Positions 1 through 5,304 of a stretch of 5,304 bases of DNA are shown piece after piece. Every line of letters starts with the position of its first letter. The stretch's first letter is position 1. A program made the position numbers and the translations under genes. This stretch comes from Chitinophagales bacterium (GTDB lineage Bacteria; Bacteroidota; Bacteroidia; Chitinophagales; BACL12): the NCBI GenBank assembly GCA_014380545.1, contig JACMJP010000173.1, positions 1 through 5,304 on the forward strand. The letters run 5' to 3'. Under the pieces are notes generated by a model. It did not search any database, was not told where the DNA came from, and saw only the letters and a program-made list of their open reading frames with translations.

Positions 1-1278
1 CTTAATAAAATTATGACAACTGCCACTCAGCAATCAATATTATTTGTTATTGATGCCGGTTTACTTGGTGGAAATAACGGGATACTAAAAAAACTTTCTG
101 ATGCGGGATTTGTATATGAAGCCGTAAATATAAAAATGCTGAAAAACGGTATGACGGAGAATGATAATGCTGAAGTCCCGGAAGTAAACGCAGATAATTT
201 TCCTGTTTTGCAAATAACAGAACCAGCTATACAGAATGCAACTGTTATAATAAGAACAGACACTATGAAGGCATTTAAAAACAGTATGAAATATCATGCT
301 GTGTACGATCCTTATAACGACCTTTTTGATTACGCCAATGCTGATACGGCATTTGTAAAAAGCTGGTATGATGTGCGGGCCAGCGACGCAAATTGTAGTA
401 TTAAAGTGCCTGTAAAATCAGAATGGCAGGAATATAATAGTACAACTTCTGAAGGCAGTATAAAAAATTATACTTATTCAGGCAATCATGCCCGCAGCGA
501 CTTGTTTTATTCTGTAGGATATACTGTTTATCCGGCAGGATTTGATGTCGGAAATAAATCTGATTTTTTCACTGATTTTGTAAAACGGCAGGCAGTTAAA
601 TTAAAAGGAGAAATATTATCACAAAGAATTATTTCAACACCGGATTATGTAGGAAGGGAATTTACGGTAGTTATAAGTGATTCATTTTTTGTGCGCAGTA
701 AACTAATTCTTAAAGAAAATATTTTATACCAGCTATTATGCGGTGGGCCAAAAGATAATGCATACACTGCTTATGCAGATGCATTTTTCAGATCATTTAA
801 AGTAACAAATAAATTTGCGAACAAATGGTATTACTACGAAAGCGGACTATTTAGTTGTAATTTACCAACACCACCACTTATCGGTTCACAAACGATTAAT
901 ACTTCTTCCGGTCCGCTAACATTGCAAACATATTCTGCAGAAGATTATAAAGAAGGAATATCTTATTTAGTGAGTGTATATTTATATCCGCCCGAACACA
1001 AATTTGGCGGAGAAAATCAGTTTTATGATGAGCTTGTTGCGGGTGCAGAGAGGCAGTATGCCGGGAAAGCCATTAAAAATGAAAAAGTGCGGAGAAATGG
1101 AATCACAGGCAGATATGTTGAATTGGAATTAAATAATAACAAAGTTTATAAAGTACATTTCTTTTTTAATGGCAATATAGTGTATCAATATCTTGCGGGA
1201 GGAACTTCGCTTGCAATGCAAAGCGAGAATCCACAATATTTTTTTGATACATTTATTTTTGCTCCGGAAGAAAAGTAA
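1..1278 (+). CDS. C-terminal part of a TraB/GumN-like protein with two duplicated C-terminal domains (5' partial)
   Basis: The reading frame is open to the left edge, so the ATG at 13 is probably an internal Met and the real start lies outside. Numbered from that Met, residues 7-38 (SILFVIDAGLLGG, then NNGILKKLSDAGF) resemble the last conserved block of TraB/GumN proteins, usually written vGaGHLpG..G.l..L...Gy. The His of that GxxH metal-site motif is Leu17 here and the first Gly is Asp14, so this block is unlikely to be catalytic. After a linker, residues ~135-265 and ~278-416 are two diverged copies of one domain. Shared landmarks are GREF (214-217) with GRY (366-368), LYQLLCGG (238-245) with VYQYLAGG (390-397), and FFRSF (258-262) with FFDTF (410-414). 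This domain type occurs in uncharacterised bacterial proteins. No signal peptide can be judged because the N-terminus is missing. The TraB call is inferred from one motif; the duplication is seen directly. Confidence 0.72.
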   Translation, partial: LNKIMTTATQQSILFVIDAGLLGGNNGILKKLSDAGFVYEAVNIKMLKNGMTENDNAEVPEVNADNFPVLQITEPAIQNATVIIRTDTMKAFKNSMKYHAVYDPYNDLFDYANADTAFVKSWYDVRASDANCSIKVPVKSEWQEYNSTTSEGSIKNYTYSGNHARSDLFYSVGYTVYPAGFDVGNKSDFFTDFVKRQAVKLKGEILSQRIISTPDYVGREFTVVISDSFFVRSKLILKENILYQLLCGGPKDNAYTAYADAFFRSFKVTNKFANKWYYYESGLFSCNLPTPPLIGSQTINTSSGPLTLQTYSAEDYKEGISYLVSVYLYPPEHKFGGENQFYDELVAGAERQYAGKAIKNEKVRRNGITGRYVELELNNNKVYKVHFFFNGNIVYQYLAGGTSLAMQSENPQYFFDTFIFAPEEK

Positions 1279-1341
1279 TTAAATGATAAACCTGCTGAGG
1301 GCATGATTTTAGTAAAATAAGTAAATCGCAAAAAAAATACT

Positions 1342-2223
1342 ATGAAAAAAACCTTTACTATATTTTGTATTTTATTTTCAATACAGATACTCCAGGCGCA
1401 GAATTTTTCTTTTGATTCGATTGGTTATATTAAAATGCAAACTGGAAAGGTAATGCAGAAAGGTGATGGCTGGATCATTCGTTCAGGCGAGGGTAATGCA
1501 GCAAAAGATTATTACCCTGTAAACATGCCTGCAAATTATAAGATCAATAACCAGGATGTTGTGTTTGAAGCAAGCCTCGGAAAAGTTCCGCCAAATGTGC
1601 GCATGATAGGCACTCCTGTTGAACTAAAATCTATCCGCAAATTATATAAAACAAAACCAAAAGATATAGGGGATAACAAAAGGAAAACTGAAAATACATC
1701 AATTGATTCTGTGGGGTATGTAAAAAGTGAAAAAGGAACTATAATAAAAATTGGCGATACCTGGCTAATAGAACAAAAAGAAAAAAATGTACGCTATGTT
1801 CCTGATTATTTACCGCAGGATTTTAAACAGGAAGGTTTAATAGTAACCTTTAGCGGTGTTATTGGAAAAACTGATCCGAATGTGCGGGTAATGGGGAAAC
1901 TATTATATGTGAAAGAACTTATGGCAGAAGAAGAAACAACATTTGATAAAGGTCAGGTACAGGATCCTGTAAAAGATTTTTATCCTATTGATTCAGCTGG
2001 ATATTTAGATAATGCTTCAGGAACTGTAAAAAAACTTTCAGGATATAATGATGTGTTTTTTATAGAGATGGAAAACACCCGATATATACCGCTTTTATTA
2101 CCAAAGGAATTTCAACAGGAAAATATGATTGTTATTGTAAGCGGCATTATTGGAAAAATTCCTGAAAATGTCCGGCTTGCAGGAAAACCGCTTGATATTA
2201 AAACAATCGAGAAGGGGAAATAG
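1342..2223 (+). CDS. Secreted protein of three tandem ~75-80-residue repeats, function unknown
   Basis: This 293-residue protein begins with a signal peptide: MKK, a hydrophobic stretch at 5-17, and a likely cleavage after Ala19 (LQA|QN). It should therefore be exported. The rest is three copies of one unit at ~23-101, ~120-195 and ~214-290, joined by charged linkers. Each copy opens with DS.GY and G(K/T)(V/I), at D25, D122 and D217. Each then has Y.P..(L/M)P..(F/Y)K/Q and closes with GK...NVR..G, the NVR at 85-87, 180-182 and 276-278. The pattern resembles a small all-beta, possibly OB-like, domain found singly in Bacteroidota lipoproteins and secreted proteins; that fold is a guess from the pattern. 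No catalytic or metal-binding set is conserved among the copies, so a binding or structural role is more likely than an enzyme. The ATG has an A-rich leader and no Shine-Dalgarno. It lies 63 bases after the preceding gene on the same strand, so co-transcription is possible. Confidence 0.85.
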   Translation: MKKTFTIFCILFSIQILQAQNFSFDSIGYIKMQTGKVMQKGDGWIIRSGEGNAAKDYYPVNMPANYKINNQDVVFEASLGKVPPNVRMIGTPVELKSIRKLYKTKPKDIGDNKRKTENTSIDSVGYVKSEKGTIIKIGDTWLIEQKEKNVRYVPDYLPQDFKQEGLIVTFSGVIGKTDPNVRVMGKLLYVKELMAEEETTFDKGQVQDPVKDFYPIDSAGYLDNASGTVKKLSGYNDVFFIEMENTRYIPLLLPKEFQQENMIVIVSGIIGKIPENVRLAGKPLDIKTIEKGK

Positions 2224-2240
2224 GCTAATTGAAAAGAATA

Positions 2241-2269
2241 ATAAAATCAATTTCATTGAAATATTTTAT
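2241..2269. other. A/T-rich imperfect hairpin after the triple-repeat gene
   Basis: ATAAAAT (2241-2247) pairs with ATTTTAT (2263-2269). After a two-base CA bulge, ATTTC (2250-2254) pairs with GAAAT (2258-2262) around a three-base loop. It lies 18 bases past the stop of the upstream + gene. There is almost no GC in the stem and no T-run follows on the + strand, so it is a weak terminator candidate at best. It may instead act as a 3'-end stabilising structure, or be chance in AT-rich sequence. Confidence 0.3.
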
Positions 2270-2277
2270 GTGTAAGT

Positions 2278-2337
2278 AAAAAAAAATTCGATAATGAGTT
2301 GATATGATCTTAAAAACAATCAACTCATTATCGAATT
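2278..2337. terminator. Bidirectional intrinsic terminator between convergent genes
   Basis: AATTCGATAATGAGTTGAT at 2285-2303 is repeated exactly inverted at 2319-2337, giving a perfect 19-bp stem with a 15-base loop. An A9 run at 2278-2286 borders it. On the minus strand this becomes a T-run right after the hairpin, so the structure is a good rho-independent terminator for the cyclophilin gene, whose stop is 7 bases away. On the + strand the following bases (AATTAAATTATTTTT) are only moderately T-rich, so termination of the triple-repeat gene is plausible but weaker. Its place between two convergent stops supports this role. Confidence 0.85.
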
Positions 2338-2344
2338 AATTAAA

Positions 2345-3100
2345 TTATTTTTCTTCAATGATACTCACAGTCATTTTCACATCCTGTACCGGTCTGTCTC
2401 CCTGCCCTATTTTTACAGCAGCTATTTTATCAATTACATCCAATCCTTCTATTACTTCGCCAAATACAGTATAACTATTATCAAGAAAGGGAGTACCACC
2501 AATTTCTTTATACACTTTTTTTTGCTCTTCACCAATGCGCACACCGTAGCTTTTTTCTAATTGATTTAATTCAGCATCAGAATATTTTTTCCCCTGCACT
2601 ATATAGAATTGAGAACCACTGCTTGCTTTTGTAGGATTTACCTGGTCTGCCTGTCTTGCTGCAGATAAAGCCCCTTTTTTATGAAAAAAATTACTGCGAA
2701 ATTCTGCAGGCACAGTATAACCCGGGCCACCCTGTCCGAGCATTTTTCCTGCCGGGGCATTCTTACTGTCAGGATCACCACCCTGTATCATAAAATCTTT
2801 TATAACCCGGTGAAATAGCAAGTCATTAAAATAACCTTGTTTTGCCAATTTTATAAAATTATCACGATGTTGCGGTGTTTCATCATAAAGTTTTACCACC
2901 ATGTCGCCATAAGATGTTTTGATCTTTATCATTTGATTTGTTTTTGTTTGTTGTACTGATGTATCAGTTTGTGTTGTGTTTGCAACAGGGGTTGTTTGAG
3001 TGGCTGTATCTTTCTTCGCTACAGAGTCAATATCTTTTTTCTTTTGTGTGCATGCAATGATGCTGATTGTAATTGTAAGAATGCATATTATTTTTTTCAT
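2345..3100 (-). CDS. Cyclophilin-type peptidyl-prolyl cis-trans isomerase, lipoprotein
   Basis: This 251-residue enzyme is predicted to catalyse cis-trans isomerisation of Xaa-Pro bonds during protein folding in the envelope. A lipoprotein signal precedes lipobox IIAC with Cys17. A Thr/Gln/Lys-rich, low-complexity tether runs to about residue 56, and the cyclophilin domain fills ~57-250. The signature FHRVIKDFMIQGGDP (96-110) carries Arg98, Phe103 and Gln106, matching the catalytic Arg55/Phe60/Gln63 of human CypA. GSQFYIV (162-168) is the second core motif. The Trp121 position of CypA appears to be Phe205, as in many bacterial cyclophilins, which would predict weak cyclosporin binding. A charged insertion of about 35 residues (~169-203) separates GSQFYIV from the TVFGEV strand; I recall this as common in Bacteroidota homologues. 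It lies 16 bases downstream of the small conserved gene, probably as the last gene of that operon, and a strong terminator follows. Confidence 0.95.
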   Translation of the reverse strand: MKKIICILTITISIIACTQKKKDIDSVAKKDTATQTTPVANTTQTDTSVQQTKTNQMIKIKTSYGDMVVKLYDETPQHRDNFIKLAKQGYFNDLLFHRVIKDFMIQGGDPDSKNAPAGKMLGQGGPGYTVPAEFRSNFFHKKGALSAARQADQVNPTKASSGSQFYIVQGKKYSDAELNQLEKSYGVRIGEEQKKVYKEIGGTPFLDNSYTVFGEVIEGLDVIDKIAAVKIGQGDRPVQDVKMTVSIIEEK

Positions 3101-3116
3101 TGATCGTATTTAATTT

Positions 3117-3491
3117 TTATTTAAGTAATAATCCATTTTCTTCAAAATATTTCAGCACATTCTTCTTCAACAGTATTTCCTGTTCTTCATTTGTCATTAC
3201 AGGAATACGTTGTGCAATTTCCCAAACAGGCCAATTGTCAGTATCTAAGCCAAGTGAAGTATAATAACCTTCATAGCTTAATAAGCGACAAGTAGCAATG
3301 TGCATGAGATCCTGTTTTTCTTCTTTGGTGAATTTATTTTTATTTAAGCCAAGTTCATTAATACCAATTAAAAAAAGAATTGTTTCAAGATCAGGCTTCT
3401 TCCCGAATTGTCCCTTTATAAGTGTTAATAATTCAATCCACTTCGGATGAAAATCTATAGGAACATCTTCATGTGTTAATTTATTAAACAT
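3117..3491 (-). CDS. Small conserved Bacteroidota protein, function unknown
   Basis: I chose the ATG at 3491, giving 124 residues starting MFNKLTHEDVP. The frame stays open to 3581, but those 30 extra residues are rich in His, Tyr and Ser and simply translate the heptamer-like repeats of the spacer, so they are unlikely to be protein. The product has no signal peptide or membrane segment and should be cytoplasmic. It looks mostly helical. The likely conserved core is FTKEEKQDLMHIATCRLLSY (54-73) followed by GYY and DTDNWPVWE (83-91), then a QE.LLKK...YF helix (104-116). I recognise this pattern from uncharacterised Bacteroidota proteins but know no function. His64 and Cys68 on one helix could be a site of interest but I cannot assign one. 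The cyclophilin lipoprotein gene follows after 16 bases, so the two are probably co-transcribed. Confidence 0.8.
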   Translation of the reverse strand: MFNKLTHEDVPIDFHPKWIELLTLIKGQFGKKPDLETILFLIGINELGLNKNKFTKEEKQDLMHIATCRLLSYEGYYTSLGLDTDNWPVWEIAQRIPVMTNEEQEILLKKNVLKYFEENGLLLK

Positions 3492-3500
3492 GGTGTAAAG

Positions 3501-3546
3501 GTAATAAGAATGAATGATGAATAATGAGTAATGAGAATGATTAATG
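3501..3546 (-). repeat. Degenerate ~7-base tandem repeat (RTAATGA-like) in the leader of the small conserved gene
   Basis: Read on the + strand, successive units are GTAATAA, GAATGA, ATGATGA, ATAATGA, GTAATGA, GAATGA and TTAATG, six or seven bases each. On the coding strand this is a CATTATT/CATTACT series just ahead of the chosen ATG. It explains the His/Tyr/Ser-rich in-frame extension. A similar simple sequence is common between genes in Bacteroidota. Its function is unknown; it could be an untranslated leader or replication-slippage product. Confidence 0.6.
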
Positions 3547-3563
3547 CCGGGTGAGGTAAATTT

Positions 3564-3626
3564 CCCAATCAACTCAGTCAATTATTCAACCCAATAACCT
3601 AATCAACTAATAACCCGGTTATTCAA
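3564..3626. repeat. Degenerate CYAATCAA/CYAATAA repeat array between the peroxidase and the small conserved gene
   Basis: On the + strand the units run CCCAATCAA, CTCAGTCAA, TTATTCAA, CCCAATAA, CCTAATCAA, CTAATAA, and then a diverged CCCGGTTATTCAA. Each is 7-13 bases long and ends in CAA or TAA. The array starts at 3564 and its last unit overlaps the stop codon of the peroxidase gene (3623-3625). A short dyad, AATAACC-C-GGTTATT, sits at 3609-3623. I see no convincing Bacteroidota promoter (TTTG / TAnnTTTG) in this spacer. Confidence 0.5.
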
Positions 3627-4783
3627 TAATCCGGTGGACCATATTCCGGATTTGTAATGATGGTTGAATCGGTTAATGTTTTTAAAAATGCAATTATTGC
3701 CTGTACAGAATCCTCACCCATTTGCACTCCATTTTGAAATGCAAATTGCATAAAGGGATCAGTAAATTCTGAATCCTGCACATGTTCATTATAATGCTCC
3801 AGCACTTCTTCTAAGGTTGCAAATCTGCCATCATGCATATACGGTGCAGTGAAAACTAAATTGCGCAGAGTTGGCACTTTAAATTTTCCATAATCTTCAT
3901 AATTACCAGAAATAAATCCCAGACCGGGATCGGCAAAATCAGTATATGATGCTGCGAAATCCAATCCGTTATTTCTGTATGTATTATCTGTAAATGTTCC
4001 GCCTACAACATGACAATGAAAACAATCGCCTCCGATTAATGAATTAAATAACTCTAAACCAAGTGCCTCATCTTCTTCAAGAAAAACACCGGGAACAGTA
4101 TTGCTTGCTTTATCATATTTTGTATTGCCACTTACAATTGTTCTTTCAAATTGTGCTATTGCCTTTCCAACTAATTCTGCAGTAATTTCTTTTGTGCCGA
4201 ACGCTTCATAAAACATTTTTTTATAGTAGAGGCTTCTGTCTAATTTCTCCACAATCTTTGGAAGTGTTTCATGCATTTCAATAATATCCTGAATTGGGCG
4301 CAATACCTGATCTTCTAACGTCGGTGACCTGCCATCCCAGAAAAATCCAATTGTATCATAAGGGGGTAAATTATAAGTTACCGGCTGATAACCTAAATTA
4401 AATACAGGCATGGAATTTCTATTTCCGAATATATTATCAATACCAATGCTGAATTGCAATCCCTTATCAGTGAAAGCATTTTTCTGATCATGGCAACCCG
4501 AACAACTTAAGGAACTGTCAGCGGATAAAATGGGATCGTAAAATAATTTTCTTCCGAGGCGGACACCCTGCACAGTAACAGGATTATCGGCAGGAATATT
4601 TTCTAAAAATGTTGCATTCGGTAAACCAAGCGGGAGATTATCAAAATTATAAGGTAACGGATCATACACCCAATTCATATTATCACCATCATCCATTGGC
4701 AGATCCCTTTCGCATTGCATCAATAACATTGCAAAACAAAAAAGAAAAATAAACAGGATGTTATTTTTATTTAGTTTTATCAC
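3623..4783 (-). CDS. Di-heme cytochrome c peroxidase / MauG-MbnH superfamily protein
   Basis: This 386-residue exported protein has two c-type heme sites, CSGCH (94-98) and CFHCH (254-258). Family landmarks align well with Pseudomonas CcpA: Trp149 in FFWDGR is the inter-heme Trp94, and Gln159, Pro163 and Glu169 keep the spacing of Gln104, Pro108 and Glu114. APYMHDG is at 313-319. Two ligand positions differ. The distal His71 site (SIGHG in CcpA) reads SIGID, giving Ile115. The Met275 site, ligand of the second heme, is Tyr331 in LEEVLEHY, as in MauG Tyr294. It may therefore act without reductive activation, or oxidise a protein substrate rather than serve only as a peroxidase. The start is GTG at 4783, the first usable codon after the upstream stop. 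It gives a hydrophobic signal (9-22) ending at Cys24, though the preceding LMQ is a poor lipobox. Length is normal for the family. It follows a paralogue by 9 bases. Confidence 0.93.
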   Translation of the reverse strand: MIKLNKNNILFIFLFCFAMLLMQCERDLPMDDGDNMNWVYDPLPYNFDNLPLGLPNATFLENIPADNPVTVQGVRLGRKLFYDPILSADSSLSCSGCHDQKNAFTDKGLQFSIGIDNIFGNRNSMPVFNLGYQPVTYNLPPYDTIGFFWDGRSPTLEDQVLRPIQDIIEMHETLPKIVEKLDRSLYYKKMFYEAFGTKEITAELVGKAIAQFERTIVSGNTKYDKASNTVPGVFLEEDEALGLELFNSLIGGDCFHCHVVGGTFTDNTYRNNGLDFAASYTDFADPGLGFISGNYEDYGKFKVPTLRNLVFTAPYMHDGRFATLEEVLEHYNEHVQDSEFTDPFMQFAFQNGVQMGEDSVQAIIAFLKTLTDSTIITNPEYGPPDY

Positions 4784-4792
4784 TATACAAAA

Positions 4793-5304
4793 TTAATTAT
4801 TTCTCCATTCGGGGTTATTAATAAATGTTTCGTCGGTTAATGTTTTTAAAAAATCAATAAGACTTTGTTTCTCAGTTTCAGTTAATGTAAAAGCCTGAAT
4901 TAAATTATTTTTATTTGGGTGATTACTTCCTCCGCTCATGTAAAAATCAATTACTTCATTTAAAGTTCCTATACTTCCATCATGCATATAAGGAGCCGTC
5001 AATTCAACATTGCGCAGTGTTGGGATTTTAAATTTCCCGATATCTTCTGATAAACCTGTAATCCTTGCCCTTCCTTCATCCGTATCATAATTCTCAAGTA
5101 ATCCATTGTTCTGAAAATCCTGATCTGTGAAATTAAATCCGCTATGGCAATTTTTACATTGTAGTTTATCGCCAAAAAATAAATTATATCCTTCCACCTC
5201 ACTTTCAGTTAAAAAGACACCGGCAACAGCATTCATTGCTTTATCATATTTTGAATTACCGCTAATTAAAGTCCTTTCAAAAGCCGCCAATGCTTTTGTA
5301 ATTA
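4793..5304 (-). CDS. C-terminal half of a second di-heme peroxidase/MauG-superfamily protein (5' partial)
   Basis: The frame runs off the right edge, so only the last 169 residues (ITKALAAFERTLISGNSKYD onward) are present; the TTG at 5290 is internal, not a start. The first heme domain is outside the window. The visible part carries the second heme site CKNCH (5146-5160 in nucleotides), a GFNFTD stretch, GKFKIPTLRNVELTAPYMHDG, and LNEVIDFY, where Tyr takes the place of the CcpA Met275 ligand. The end is FLKTLTDETFINNPEW, matching FLKTLTDSTIITNPEY of the neighbouring gene. It is clearly a paralogue of that gene and lies 9 bases upstream of it in the same frame, so the two are almost certainly one transcript made by tandem duplication. 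It is shorter between the heme site and the PTLRN motif than its neighbour. Its C-terminus has the GGSNHPNKN loop that the neighbour lacks. Confidence 0.93.
   Translation of the reverse strand, partial: ITKALAAFERTLISGNSKYDKAMNAVAGVFLTESEVEGYNLFFGDKLQCKNCHSGFNFTDQDFQNNGLLENYDTDEGRARITGLSEDIGKFKIPTLRNVELTAPYMHDGSIGTLNEVIDFYMSGGSNHPNKNNLIQAFTLTETEKQSLIDFLKTLTDETFINNPEWRNN

Noticed and set aside
27..297. Two open frames on the minus strand near the left edge
   Set aside because: They lie wholly inside the TraB-like coding sequence, have no recognisable motif and look like shadows of it.
1279..1341. Separate promoter between the two + strand genes
   Set aside because: I could not find a TTTG / TAnnTTTG pair at proper spacing in these 63 bases.
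3492..3581. Thirty-residue N-terminal extension of the small conserved protein
   Set aside because: It only translates the low-complexity repeat array; the protein starts naturally at the ATG at 3491.
3501..3626. CRISPR-like array in the spacer
   Set aside because: Units are only 6-13 bases, degenerate, and have no unique spacers.
3615..3634. Imperfect dyad CCGG...CCGG at the end of the peroxidase gene as a terminator
   Set aside because: The stem is short with a mismatch, lies within the last codons, and no T-run follows on the minus strand.
4999..5202. Open frame of 67 codons on the minus strand inside the partial peroxidase
   Set aside because: It overlaps the heme-motif coding frame completely and has no family resemblance.
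5288..5290. TTG as the start of the second peroxidase
   Set aside because: The frame continues to the window edge and the upstream residues ITKA match the paralogue's GKAIA, so it is an internal codon.

Overview
The window reads as a low-GC chromosomal segment from a member of the Bacteroidota, probably from the Chitinophagales/Saprospirales side. The clues are AT-rich codon third positions, starts preceded by A/T-rich sequence with no Shine-Dalgarno motif, a periplasmic cyclophilin lipoprotein of the Bacteroidota type, and a small conserved protein I know only from that phylum. The phylum-level call is an inference from these features; no rRNA or other marker gene is present.

Left part, + strand (1-2223). 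The first gene enters the window from the left. Its visible start looks like the end of a TraB/GumN-type domain with the second GxxH histidine replaced. It is followed by two diverged copies of a domain of about 125-140 residues. After 63 bases comes a secreted protein made almost entirely of three tandem repeats of about 75-80 residues. The two genes could be co-transcribed. Neither has a function I can name firmly.

Middle (2224-2344). These convergent gene ends are separated by a perfect 19-bp inverted repeat flanked by an A9 tract. It should work as a terminator, best for the minus-strand operon. A weaker A/T hairpin lies just beside it.

Right part, - strand (2345-5304), transcribed right to left. 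Two tandem paralogous di-heme cytochrome c peroxidase/MauG-superfamily genes come first; the upstream one is cut by the window edge. They are 9 bases apart and in the same frame. A 131-base spacer of low-complexity repeats follows, then a small conserved hypothetical gene, and 16 bases later a cyclophilin-type peptidyl-prolyl isomerase lipoprotein. The peroxidases are predicted to be exported heme proteins and the isomerase to assist protein folding outside the cytoplasm. Beyond shared envelope location I see no direct functional link between the two pairs.

I found no RNA gene, CRISPR array, insertion sequence, attachment site or origin. No complete novel system is visible. The points most worth following are the active-site pattern of the peroxidase pair (no distal His, Tyr in place of the Met ligand) and the TraB-like fusion at the left edge.
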